The translations under genes and the position numbers were made by a program. Under the pieces are notes generated by a model, which was not told the origin of the DNA, made no database searches, and saw only the letters and a program-made list of their open reading frames with translations. This document shows, piece after piece, positions 19,532 to 28,698 of a stretch of 64,000 nucleotides of DNA (its first letter is position 1; each line of letters opens with the position of its first letter). This DNA is from Blattamonas nauphoetae (taxonomy: Eukaryota; Preaxostyla; Oxymonadida), in NCBI GenBank assembly GCA_033064195.1, contig JARBJD010000375.1, positions 1 through 64,000 of the forward strand, read 5' to 3'.

Positions 19532-21214
19532 TCAATGACCTCTCTTCACTTCTTCGTATGCTTCTTGGAGTCGACGATCAATGACAGATCGCACTCGTGG
19601 CTGTCCATTCTCAATCCAGAACAGCCAGTATGTTGCTTGATGCAATGCCAAAATAGGTGGAGGAGGACCTTCTGGAGTTGATGTGAAATATGGATCGAGT
19701 TCACCCTGATTGATTGGTGTTCCTCTGTAGACAATATTGACTGATTCTGCTGTCGAGATACCTTCTTCACCACCAGCAATTTCACTTCGATCTGTTGGAA
19801 CCATAAAAGTGAAAGAAGTCGCATCTGTGACTGGTCTTGTTCTCTTGTAATCTTTTCCTCTGTCGTGAAATACTCGAGTTGAACAAATTGAATTCTCAAA
19901 CTCTTCAGTAGCAGAACAACCAATGAAATCACCATTCACCATCATCATTTGATAGAACTCTGGTGATATTGTTGACATTGGGAAATTGGGAAAGTTGGAT
20001 CCAAGCATCTCGAATTGACCAACATATTGAGGATTTCTGAAGACAGTACATTCGTTAGGTCTTTCAGGGAACAAGCACATAAGATTCATGAGATTGTTGA
20101 GTTTGATACTAATGTTTGATCTCACTCCCATGGCATTTGCTTTTGATTGAAATGATTGTGTGTCAATTCTTTCAGCTTTCAGAACATAAAGAGTCTTTGA
20201 ATATGTATTGAAGAGAGATTGTTTTGTTGCATCAGTGATTTGATATCCGTAGCAAATCGAAGTGACTTTATCCACTGATGAAGAAAGAACGGTGGAAATA
20301 GTCGTCCCTGTTTGGATATATTTCACAGTACTTGATGATGCCGGTTGAAAATACTGAGGTTTAAGAACTGGATTCCCGATTTGAGTAAACTCTTGAGTCA
20401 ATGTCGAGAAGTCTCCATCGTACATTAATTCTGTTTCGGATTGAGTTGACAGAGTTGCTATCGATTTACTTGGATTTTGATCGATACTGTTTTCAAGTGT
20501 TTTCCTTACGATGGTAGAAACTCTGATTGGACAATACACAAGTGAATCTGTTGTCAAATGAAACCTCAATCGGAGATTGCCAAAGATGGAATTTGGATAC
20601 TGATCGAAAGTACTTAATGGAAGCAAATTCACAAATGGAATGACCAGTGGAATGGTAAATGTGATATTTGAAGAATTCGCATTGACTGGACAATGATAGT
20701 ATCCACACACGCTTGGATCCATTCTCTGAACATTTTCCCAAAGGCAATAGCAATGCTTCATGTTGTTTTTCTCTTCGTGTGACTTGAATGTGTGATAAAG
20801 AAATGATTCGTGGATGTGATTGTTCTGAAGTGTATTGTCAATGATGTTTCCTTGACTGTCGACGAGTCTCATATCTCGAAGTGCAGCTGATGATGATTTA
20901 AATCCGTAGAACATTCCATACATTCCAACATATTGCCCAGATGCACTAGTTGGTTTCGAATATGGAACGGTAACTGTGAGATCGATCCGCAAATGACTCT
21001 TCGAAAACTCTGTCACATCATGACCGTCATAGCACAATGGAACTTCAATCTCATCTGTAATTCTGCACGGCATAGGAGGATTTGTTGGATGCACTTCTTG
21101 GATGGAATAGACATGTGGTTCTGAATCCCACTGTTTTGGCATATACGATTGCACTTCAATTTGTTCAATTAGTGTCGATGTTGGTTTGGATTGATTAGAT
21201 CTGATACTTCTCAT
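19532..21214 (-). CDS. Capsid-like protein A
   Basis: 560 residues, the best copy of this gene. Two halves rich in short beta segments fit a double jelly-roll type: N-terminal blocks DEIEVPLCYDGHDV and LRIDLTVTVPYS; a central block PNSIFGNLRLRFHLTTDS (about 210-230); C-terminal PEFYQMMMVNGDF and EGPPPPILALHQATYW. Each of these has a counterpart in capsid-like protein B next door, so the two arose by duplication. In Polintons the major capsid protein is a double jelly roll of about this length. The start context is TTTTTTATTTTTCTATAAATG. Confidence 0.8.
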   Translation of the reverse strand: MRSIRSNQSKPTSTLIEQIEVQSYMPKQWDSEPHVYSIQEVHPTNPPMPCRITDEIEVPLCYDGHDVTEFSKSHLRIDLTVTVPYSKPTSASGQYVGMYGMFYGFKSSSAALRDMRLVDSQGNIIDNTLQNNHIHESFLYHTFKSHEEKNNMKHCYCLWENVQRMDPSVCGYYHCPVNANSSNITFTIPLVIPFVNLLPLSTFDQYPNSIFGNLRLRFHLTTDSLVYCPIRVSTIVRKTLENSIDQNPSKSIATLSTQSETELMYDGDFSTLTQEFTQIGNPVLKPQYFQPASSSTVKYIQTGTTISTVLSSSVDKVTSICYGYQITDATKQSLFNTYSKTLYVLKAERIDTQSFQSKANAMGVRSNISIKLNNLMNLMCLFPERPNECTVFRNPQYVGQFEMLGSNFPNFPMSTISPEFYQMMMVNGDFIGCSATEEFENSICSTRVFHDRGKDYKRTRPVTDATSFTFMVPTDRSEIAGGEEGISTAESVNIVYRGTPINQGELDPYFTSTPEGPPPPILALHQATYWLFWIENGQPRVRSVIDRRLQEAYEEVKRGH

Positions 21215-21260
21215 TTATAGAAAAATAAAAAATACAATTTCATTATTTTCTTTGACAGTT

Positions 21261-23129
21261 TTAGGATTTCATTATTCCAAGTTCTTTGTGTAGTGCTTTC
21301 AATGTGTGATTAGGATAGTATTCAACAAGAGGGATATCATTGCTGAATCGTAATACCCACCAAGTTGTTGCAGTTGTCGCTAGTATCGGTGCTGGAGGAT
21401 GAGTAAATGTTGTCATATCACCACCCTTTTGACTTGGATCGAGAACATTATAGTATGTATCAATAACCCCTTGGTAAATCGGATTTGATCTCAATGTGAC
21501 TGGAATATTTATACCTCTTGAACTGATTGAATCATTACAGTTTGTTGGACATCCACTTCTCTGTGTTGAAAAGCATAAAAGGAAGTCAGTGTTGTCATGA
21601 ATCGGTCGCACTCTTGTCATTTTTTCTCCAGTATACGTTCCATCACCTTCGAGCTGTTCTTCAACGAGAGAATCCGTCAGTGAACGCTCCAAATCATCAG
21701 GAACAGTCAGGTATGAATCAAGATTGAGAGTTGACAAAGCAAACTGATAGAAGCGAGCTCCAATCGTCGATGTCCAGTTATCTGGATAGTATTTGTCGAG
21801 GAGATGCACACGAAGATCTTTCTGCATTGGATTGTGGAAACAAGTGACTTCATTATCGTAGTGACGGAAGAGGAGCATAATATCCTTGGCATTAACGAGT
21901 ACCATTTGTTGAGTACAATCAATACCTGTTGCCGTTGGTGTCTTCTGAAATGGATAGAACGATATCTTTTCTGCTGGAATTGTTCCTGGACGATCCTGAT
22001 ACATCTTCTTCAGATTCTCTTTCGCGATTTCTTTGATTTGGTATCCAGCACTCATGCAATACACATCATCAACGCGATAATCAATGATGTTCAACGAAAT
22101 ATACTGATCCACAAATTCTGGTTCTTTAGCAACCGTTCCAGCTGAATTGTAGTAAATGTCTTGAGTCACTGCTGATATCCTAAATGATTGGCCAATTTGT
22201 ACAAAGTTCTTCGTGCAGTTCGCTAGTAGAGAGTGGAAAAACCATGGACGATGTTGGTGACAGTCAGCAATTGCACGATGAATTGGTGGTCTTGTTAAGC
22301 CAACATTAAAGAAGGATGAAAGTGTATTCTTCAAAGTGAGTTCAGGATTTACTGGACAACCAACAAAAGCATCCTCATTGATGTAAACACTCAATTTCAA
22401 ATCACCAAAGAGACATCTTGGATAGTCAGTCATCCCTGAGAAAATGAGAAGATCTTCAAGATTGATTGATATACGAATTGGTACGTCAATTGTGTCAGTG
22501 AAATGGCCGGCTTGTGACACAGTAGTGAAAGATGATAATGGAATATAGACACCAGCGACAGATTCATCATGTTTCCAAGCATTTTCCCAAGGAGTGTGTG
22601 AGTGTTTTCGATTTTCCAATTGACTCTTCGGTTTGATCATATTGTAAATGTGAGACTCCATTGAGACATCATTGTTTGAAGTGCTAATGATTCTTTGATT
22701 GTTGTGAAGAACAGTAAATCTACTAAAGATCGATGCCGAATGCTTAAGTCCGACGAACATAAATATTCTTTCATTAGAGTATGATCCAACTTTGTCTGGG
22801 ATAATGTTCCAATTGTTGACTTTCAAAGTGGTTGTGATTGTGAACGTAATAAAGGAATCATCAATTTGGCAAATGTCTTGATTACCAGTCAATGGAATGA
22901 TTATCTCTTGTCCTCTGTAGAATCGTGCATTCTCTGATGGTTTCAATTCTTGAATAGAAGTACTGTGTGCGCCATCATTCAGAAGATAATTAACGTGGTG
23001 TTCAGACATTAGCTGTTGTTGTATTTGACCAATGTCATCTCTCGTGTATTTGATTGATCCAGTGCTATTGCCCGTCAATGTTGAGGCTCCATGTCTTTTG
23101 TTTGTCAGATGTGTTATATGCGAGTTCAT
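21261..23129 (-). CDS. Capsid-like protein B (probable major capsid protein)
   Basis: 622 residues from ATG 23129 (MNSHITHLTNKR), preceded by TTTTTATTTTTGATAAAATG; an in-frame upstream start lies inside this box and is unlikely. Beta-strand-rich throughout: EIIIPLTGNQDICQIDDSF (about 75-95), FVGLKHSASIFSRFTVLHN, ISINLEDLLIFSGMTDYPRC, and near the C-terminus HPPAPILATTATTWWVLRF. Length and layout fit a Polinton double jelly-roll major capsid protein. It is slightly longer than protein A and is the better conserved of the two between elements. Confidence 0.82.
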   Translation of the reverse strand: MNSHITHLTNKRHGASTLTGNSTGSIKYTRDDIGQIQQQLMSEHHVNYLLNDGAHSTSIQELKPSENARFYRGQEIIIPLTGNQDICQIDDSFITFTITTTLKVNNWNIIPDKVGSYSNERIFMFVGLKHSASIFSRFTVLHNNQRIISTSNNDVSMESHIYNMIKPKSQLENRKHSHTPWENAWKHDESVAGVYIPLSSFTTVSQAGHFTDTIDVPIRISINLEDLLIFSGMTDYPRCLFGDLKLSVYINEDAFVGCPVNPELTLKNTLSSFFNVGLTRPPIHRAIADCHQHRPWFFHSLLANCTKNFVQIGQSFRISAVTQDIYYNSAGTVAKEPEFVDQYISLNIIDYRVDDVYCMSAGYQIKEIAKENLKKMYQDRPGTIPAEKISFYPFQKTPTATGIDCTQQMVLVNAKDIMLLFRHYDNEVTCFHNPMQKDLRVHLLDKYYPDNWTSTIGARFYQFALSTLNLDSYLTVPDDLERSLTDSLVEEQLEGDGTYTGEKMTRVRPIHDNTDFLLCFSTQRSGCPTNCNDSISSRGINIPVTLRSNPIYQGVIDTYYNVLDPSQKGGDMTTFTHPPAPILATTATTWWVLRFSNDIPLVEYYPNHTLKALHKELGIMKS

Positions 23130-23195
23130 TTTATCAAAAATAAAAATCACATTAATGTTTTTCTACAGTTACTTTTTCTTTTTGGTTTCCTCACT

Positions 23196-23468
23196 TTAGG
23201 TTTCATTTTTTCTTCCAAGTCTCAGTATTTCATTTCTGAGTTTAGTCGCAAGTGAACCGTTTCCTTCATTCATTGTTTGCTCATTTTGTGCCATCTTTTC
23301 TGCATGGCTTTGCTGATCCGATTTCACATCTGGAATCATCTCAACACCTGTCTGTGCAATCTTGGAAATCACTGGTCCAACGAAGGGGATGAGATTCAGA
23401 AATGGAGCTCCAACTCTGAGGATATTTTTGCCAACTGCTGCTAATTTTGATAACCAACCTGGTGCCAT
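23196..23468 (-). CDS. MAPG small protein 1 of Element 2
   Basis: 90 codons. The N-terminal 80 residues (MAPGWLSKLAAVGKNILRVG, then a hydrophobic NLIPFVGPVIS stretch) match the Element 1 and Element 3 sisters closely; the basic tail differs from theirs. It lies directly before capsid-like gene B and was probably expressed from its own T-rich box (TTTTTATTTTACATAAATG). Confidence 0.65.
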   Translation of the reverse strand: MAPGWLSKLAAVGKNILRVGAPFLNLIPFVGPVISKIAQTGVEMIPDVKSDQQSHAEKMAQNEQTMNEGNGSLATKLRNEILRLGRKNET

Positions 23469-23504
23469 TTATGTAAAATAAAAATATTCGAATACTAGTG
23501 AATT

Positions 23505-23815
23505 TTTATCCTTTGAATTGAATTTTGGAATTGGACGAGAGTGGCATATCATCATTAACGTACCGAGCATTTCTTGGAGGTTCGTACTCAATCATCTGTG
23601 GTTGTTGTGAACGATTGATCGCTTTATTCTGTTGATACGAATCCATCATCCCTCCTCATCCACTAAGAATTCCTCCAGCTGTTTGACCAAATTTACTGTT
23701 CGTTTGAGAGAGCAATCCACCACCGACTTGGAAGCAACGTTGGAGCTAGAGGTTTGATGAATTGAAAGAACTGTTTGCCGATATTTTTGAGTTTGTTGAA
23801 ACTTCCTGGTGCCAT
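23505..23815 (-). pseudogene. MAPG small protein 2 of Element 2 (fossil)
   Basis: Recognised by the MAPG start at 23815, the block KFGQTAGG and a C-terminal EYEPPRNARYVNDD shared with 7916-8287. It lacks the 36-bp insert found in Element 1. Broken. Confidence 0.7.
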
Positions 23816-23859
23816 TTATGTAAAAATAAAAAATCAATTCATTTATATTTTTAGCGAGG

Positions 23860-23894
23860 AAATAATCTCAGAAGAGATTTCTGCCCTAACGGGG
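23860..23894 (-). repeat. 35-bp hairpin insert at the end of U2
   Basis: Contains the perfect stem AATCTC/GAGATT around loop AGAA (23864-23879). Elements 2 and 3 (48807-48841) have it at the same point and Element 1 lacks it, so it entered before those two separated. In size and form it recalls the 36-bp mini-inserts, but the sequence is unrelated. Confidence 0.65.
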
Positions 23895-24452
23895 TATTGC
23901 TTTGGTGAGAGAGATACCATAATTGAGAATGGTGTTGTATGCTTCATTAAAGGCAATACTCATATCTTTTCCTCCAACAAGGATCTTGATAATGGTTCTA
24001 AACACTGGGAGAGCATTAATGCATGAACATTTTGTTGACAGATCATCAAGTTCAATTACAACATCGTTGATCCCAGTGAGTGTAGCAATCAGTGCACATA
24101 AATCACTTTGGTTTGTGATCAGTTTCTTCGATGGTTCAATGAGATTATTCAGTAGTTTCTTTTCACAGGCGAAAGCGTTCTTGTACACAAGCAATAGTTG
24201 ATCTTTGAATGCTGTAATATTAGATTCGTATTCCCGAAGTGGAATTGTTCGACATTGAATTGGAGCTGATGGATATGTCTCCAGTGGTGGATCATAAGTC
24301 CCGCGTTCCATTTCTACATTAGCACTTTGCTCACTATTTAACCTTCCTGAATTCGAACCTTTATTATCGATGATGACATTGTTGGTGATTGATGTTGGTA
24401 CTGAAGAAGAACTTGTGTGTTTCGTAAATTGACAACTTAGAATTGGTTGCAT
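23886..24452 (-). CDS. Conserved unknown protein U2
   Basis: 188 residues from ATG 24452. The first 60 residues are variable and serine/threonine-rich (FTKHTSSSSVPTSITNNV), followed by a proline-rich joint (YDPPLETYPSAPI) and a conserved helical domain (AFKDQLLLVYKNAFACEKKL, LITNQSDLCALIATLTGIND, LVGGKDMSIAFNEAYNTIL). It ends IPR directly beside a hairpin insert (23860-23894) that supplies the stop codon; Element 1 has no such insert and stops at its own codon. No family recognised. Confidence 0.7.
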   Translation of the reverse strand: MQPILSCQFTKHTSSSSVPTSITNNVIIDNKGSNSGRLNSEQSANVEMERGTYDPPLETYPSAPIQCRTIPLREYESNITAFKDQLLLVYKNAFACEKKLLNNLIEPSKKLITNQSDLCALIATLTGINDVVIELDDLSTKCSCINALPVFRTIIKILVGGKDMSIAFNEAYNTILNYGISLTKAIPR

Positions 24453-24490
24453 CACTTTCTATTGAAATAAAAAAATATATATTTATGTTT

Positions 24491-25456
24491 TTAATCTCCA
24501 CTTTCATTTTCACTTTCAACTTCTCCCATTTGTTTCTGCAATTGAGCAAATCTAGTATAGTTTGGCATTTGAGATTGGTATGTGGTGATCTCTCTTGTTT
24601 GGTATGCTTTTCGTTGAATTTCATTTGCTTTTGTTGCTATGTCAGTTGAATAGTGATTGAAGAATTGTTCCAAATATGTTTTATCACTCTCGATCAATTG
24701 ATAAAATCGTGGATATACCCGTTCCTTAAAGTCTTTTCTTTGTTTGATTTTCTTCCACTCGTCTGATGTACTATCGTAGCCTTGAACGTTATCTGTAAGC
24801 CATTGATCCCACAACATTTTAGCGACTTGGGATTGAACCGAATTGAACACAATATTGTCAATCACACCTTTGCTAATATCAACTGGATTTGTTTTGTTAG
24901 CGCGATATAACTTTAATACATTATTCATCCATTCACCACTGAGTTTCTTCATTATTGCAAATGGTTGATTCAGTCGTTTCTTCTTTGCTTCTTCACAGCT
25001 GATTTCTTTGTACTTTGATGGTAGTTCATATTGACCATGTTTGACAAAATTCCGATGCACAGCTTTGATTCTCCTTCCATTATCTTGATAGAATGTTTTA
25101 TATTTGTTTTGTCTTCGCATTTCTGGTGTTGGATTCATTGAGTAGTATGTCTCTTTGACTGGTCTATTTGTGTATGGAGCTAGCATGAAACCATTAACTG
25201 CGACTAGATCTTTAGTTTCTTTGTCGTAGACCATAACATCTGGAACTTTACCATATTGTTCCACTATCACTTCCCAATTGAGTTTGTTTCTTTCAATGTA
25301 TTCTAACGCTGATGGAACACTAATTAACGCACGATTGATTGTGGTTCTAATATCATCTTCTGCAAAGATTTTTTTCAATGCTGCTTGAGTATCCACTCCG
25401 AATCTTTTTGGATGTCTTAACGTTGCTGTTTGTTGGTACACTATCTTTTCAGTCAT
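24491..25456 (-). CDS. Conserved unknown protein U1 of Element 2
   Basis: 321 residues from ATG 25456 (MTEKIVYQQ). It shares PDVMVYDKETKDL, YYSMNPTPEMRR and NGRRIKAVHRNF with the other two copies but has an acidic C-terminus (VESENESGD). It is divergently arranged with the ATPase across about 60 bp. Confidence 0.7.
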   Translation of the reverse strand: MTEKIVYQQTATLRHPKRFGVDTQAALKKIFAEDDIRTTINRALISVPSALEYIERNKLNWEVIVEQYGKVPDVMVYDKETKDLVAVNGFMLAPYTNRPVKETYYSMNPTPEMRRQNKYKTFYQDNGRRIKAVHRNFVKHGQYELPSKYKEISCEEAKKKRLNQPFAIMKKLSGEWMNNVLKLYRANKTNPVDISKGVIDNIVFNSVQSQVAKMLWDQWLTDNVQGYDSTSDEWKKIKQRKDFKERVYPRFYQLIESDKTYLEQFFNHYSTDIATKANEIQRKAYQTREITTYQSQMPNYTRFAQLQKQMGEVESENESGD

Positions 25457-25515
25457 GTGTATTTCATACAAAATAAAACATCCAAAAGTAATTTTTAATT
25501 AGAGTTAAATCAGAA

Positions 25516-26373
25516 ATGAACAAATCAAATATGTCTCTAACAGCCTATGTGAATGCAAAATTAAGTGAAGCATCTAGTAGGAATGTTTCTCATGAAGTGC
25601 AATCTCAGATTCATCCAGACCTCAATTTCAATCGTAACAGTGTTAATGTCCTTGTTGGAAACAGAGGAAGTGGGAAGACATTTAATGCTCTACGCGAAGT
25701 CGCTAAACTCCATAATGTTCAGGTTAGGAATGAACTATTCCATCTGTTCGTCTTCATCACTGATAAGAACATCGATCCTACATTCGACAAATTCAAACCA
25801 ATACTGAATGTTCCTTATGTCAAAGTCAAATACGATGAAGCACTACCGTTTCTGTTGGAACTGTCTCAGTCTAAAGCTGCTTATGAAGAGATCATTGACA
25901 ATCAGTGGCAAAACAAGATTACAGATGAATGCAGAGATGAACTGCTTGAGTCACTGTACATCGATGACTTCTCAGTCAAGAATCTCCAAACGATTATACT
26001 CCTTGATGACTGTCGTAGGATCCTAGGTGAACGTAGAACATCCAAAAATAGAATGACAATAATGGATTTATTACTTGAGAATCGACAACCGAAATTCACT
26101 TTCTTTCTGACATTGCATGAGCTCTTCAGTTTGTCAGCTGATATGAAGTCAAACATCGATTCAATGTGGATCTTTGGAGGATTCAATAGAGAACGAATCA
26201 GTAGAGTCTATCCTCAGTTTAACTCACCAATTGATACTCAACACTTCTGGAATATATATCAACGAAAACCAAAATGTGAAGCAATCATTCTTCGATACAA
26301 TACCGATGGAGTCATACTTAATGAAATAAACAAAGATGGATTAATCAGAAGGGTCAGAGAGCTCTTGAATTAG
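25516..26373 (+). CDS. A32-type genome packaging ATPase
   Basis: 285 residues, the only fully open copy. Walker A GNRGSGKT at about residues 48-55 and Walker B TIILLDDCRR at about 158-167, followed by a conserved motif FFLTLHELFSLS that fits the sensor region of the FtsK/HerA packaging family. In Polintons and related viruses this enzyme pumps DNA into the capsid. It is the only plus-strand core gene. The start context (AATCAGAAATG) lacks the strong T-rich box of its neighbours. The 3' end overlaps the coiled-coil gene by 33 bp. Confidence 0.92.
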   Translation: MNKSNMSLTAYVNAKLSEASSRNVSHEVQSQIHPDLNFNRNSVNVLVGNRGSGKTFNALREVAKLHNVQVRNELFHLFVFITDKNIDPTFDKFKPILNVPYVKVKYDEALPFLLELSQSKAAYEEIIDNQWQNKITDECRDELLESLYIDDFSVKNLQTIILLDDCRRILGERRTSKNRMTIMDLLLENRQPKFTFFLTLHELFSLSADMKSNIDSMWIFGGFNRERISRVYPQFNSPIDTQHFWNIYQRKPKCEAIILRYNTDGVILNEINKDGLIRRVRELLN

Positions 26374-26727
26374 ATTCCCAATTGTCTCGTCAAGACTTCG
26401 AAGCCTCATGCTGAGAGTATCTGTCAATGTTCGAATTGATTCCTCAATGTCTGATAATCTTTGATCAATCGATAATGAATTAGAACCATACGTACTATCA
26501 ATACTAACCTTCCTAAGTGCTATCTCACCTCTTATTTTTGTTAGACGATATCCATCAATGTGAATCATCCTATTGAGTTTCTGAGTGGTGTATTCGTTCA
26601 GTTCTTTTCTGTTCTTTTCCAAAAATCTCTGAAAGTCATAGATGGTTTCAAAACATTTCTGTTCAGGATCAAATGGTTCTAAAATCTGTAGTGGTTTTCC
26701 AAAAGTTTCAAAATTGTTTCGGGTCAT
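26341..26727 (-). CDS. Coiled-coil protein of Element 2
   Basis: 128 residues from ATG 26727 (MTRNNFETFG), placed directly after TTTTTATTCCATTTAAA; the longer upstream frame would run across this box and is unlikely. ILEPFDPEQK and the C-terminal coiled coil match the sisters. Confidence 0.7.
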   Translation of the reverse strand: MTRNNFETFGKPLQILEPFDPEQKCFETIYDFQRFLEKNRKELNEYTTQKLNRMIHIDGYRLTKIRGEIALRKVSIDSTYGSNSLSIDQRLSDIEESIRTLTDTLSMRLRSLDETIGNLIQELSDPSD

Positions 26728-26764
26728 TTTAAATGGAATAAAAATATCTGAAACATTATTATAC

Positions 26765-28675
26765 TTACGCCAAATTGAACTCAGCAATGAACTCTGGAGT
26801 TAAGTCGTCAATAGAGTCTGCATGGAACTTGGTGTGCTGAATTGGAACGTAGACAACTTTTGACAGACAGGTCAGTCCATTCAATAGAGTAGCTACAACA
26901 TTACCGTGTTTGTACTCAATGAATTGTCCGACAAATTGAAACTGTCTTCGCTTCTTCTGAAATTTGGCAACAGTCTTGTCCAAATCAAGGTGAATCAACA
27001 GAATGTTTCCTGACTTGTATCGCCAGAGCATCTGAGTTGTCTGTTGTCTTTGGATGTTCTTCAATTGCTCTTCACAACTGGAGATATACAATGCTTCGAT
27101 TTCACGATTGTTCTGTGCTTGCTGTGGAGTGAACTTGTTCCAGTATGCTCGATGTGGAGTCATGTTGTAGTATTCCACCATCTGATTCATCAGTGAATGA
27201 TTTGCCATTTGTGTTGCATTGTCTTGGAATCCATCTCTGATTGTTCTGATCACTCGATCCACAATTCTGTTATGATTAGTGAATGGTGAGCTTGTGAAAG
27301 AAGTGCTGACTTTCTGTTGCTCAAAATACTTTTGTGCTTCAATACTAGTCCATGCAGCTTCTCCATCACCTCGAATGTTATTCACATGAACGCCACGATG
27401 ATTAATCAGATCATTGATTGCTGTCTTGACTTTGCTCCATGATTTATCCAGTACTGGAATGACAACCAGGTATTTGGTGTTGATGTTAATTGCGAATAGA
27501 TAAATCTGAAGAACTGTTTTCGACGTTGGTGATTGAATGAAAACGAGATCAATTTCCCATGATCCGAACTTGGGAGAAAAGTATGGTCGATCACAATTCT
27601 GTGGAATCTTTTTGTCTGATGTCTGGTGTGGATCTCCAGTGATGTCTTTTGACATGAATTGCATCTTTGATCGAAATGGATATTGGATTTTCTCTATCGG
27701 AGTAGGAATCATGAGTGATCCATTAGTGATTGCTTCACGTTTCTTTCCTCTCAGTGTTGTTTGTTTTGAATTCGCGAGACTCCATCTATGAACGTATTCC
27801 TCGTACCAATCTTGAAATGATCGTCCACCAAATGGGATTTGTTTCGGATGAGCAAGAATGAAATCAGTTTCGTCACTACCAATACTTCTGCTAATGTGTG
27901 ACAGAACAAACATATCTCGGTTCATCTTCTTTGTCTCTACAATCTTATTAGTGATGAATTGTTCCATGCGTTGTTGATTATCCATTATTGAATTCTCTGC
28001 TTTGATTTGTTCTTCTTCCGAATTGTCTTTTTGTTGATAGTCGAATAGTCCTTTCATTTGTTCCAACATTTCTAGTACTTGCCTTGTGGTTGGTTCAGTA
28101 CGGACAACCTCTGAAGGATTTCTGGAAATGATATCTGGCACTTGTGATATAGTCAGAAATAGATCTTCATTGTATCGTCTCTCCCTCGCTGGAAATTCAT
28201 GATGTGAATGACTTTGTTTTAACTGTCTCTTCTTTCCAACTCTGATTGATGACGAAAGTGTTGAACTTGTAGATGGTTGCATTGATGTTTCCATCGGTAC
28301 AGTCGCTGGAATGAAAGATTGTCCAAAGTGAATATCTTGTGCTTCATAATAATATTGTTTATATGCTTTATATGCTTGTTCAGCTCTGGAGTCACTTGTT
28401 GTTTTTCCTAGGAATTGCTTTACAAATTGTTGTACAACTTTTCGTCCTGAGAAAGATGATAGATCAGGAGGTAATTCACCATTCAACCAATCATTATAAT
28501 ATGTACTATCTTTAGCATCGTATTCTCCATGTGAATCATTGACAGTATAGACAGGCAAAATGTTTGTTGAACTCCATTTGATTTCATAAATTTTGGTAGG
28601 ATAGTGTCGTGTACTCTGAAGTAATCTATTCACGAGTGTATCGATCTGCTGTTGATTCAATTGTCGAGTGTTCAT
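26765..28675 (-). CDS. Retroviral-type integrase of Element 2
   Basis: 636 residues. The core motifs match Element 1 (WEIDLVF, IRGDGEAAW, then an acidic residue 35 positions further). The N-terminal third has diverged strongly, whereas the core and the SH3- or chromo-like tail are almost identical, suggesting that the N-terminal part mediates element-specific binding to its own ends. It lies 20 bp from the polymerase end, behind TTTATTTTTGTATAAATG. Confidence 0.93.
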   Translation of the reverse strand: MNTRQLNQQQIDTLVNRLLQSTRHYPTKIYEIKWSSTNILPVYTVNDSHGEYDAKDSTYYNDWLNGELPPDLSSFSGRKVVQQFVKQFLGKTTSDSRAEQAYKAYKQYYYEAQDIHFGQSFIPATVPMETSMQPSTSSTLSSSIRVGKKRQLKQSHSHHEFPARERRYNEDLFLTISQVPDIISRNPSEVVRTEPTTRQVLEMLEQMKGLFDYQQKDNSEEEQIKAENSIMDNQQRMEQFITNKIVETKKMNRDMFVLSHISRSIGSDETDFILAHPKQIPFGGRSFQDWYEEYVHRWSLANSKQTTLRGKKREAITNGSLMIPTPIEKIQYPFRSKMQFMSKDITGDPHQTSDKKIPQNCDRPYFSPKFGSWEIDLVFIQSPTSKTVLQIYLFAININTKYLVVIPVLDKSWSKVKTAINDLINHRGVHVNNIRGDGEAAWTSIEAQKYFEQQKVSTSFTSSPFTNHNRIVDRVIRTIRDGFQDNATQMANHSLMNQMVEYYNMTPHRAYWNKFTPQQAQNNREIEALYISSCEEQLKNIQRQQTTQMLWRYKSGNILLIHLDLDKTVAKFQKKRRQFQFVGQFIEYKHGNVVATLLNGLTCLSKVVYVPIQHTKFHADSIDDLTPEFIAEFNLA

Positions 28676-28698
28676 TTATACAAAAATAAAGTTTGATA

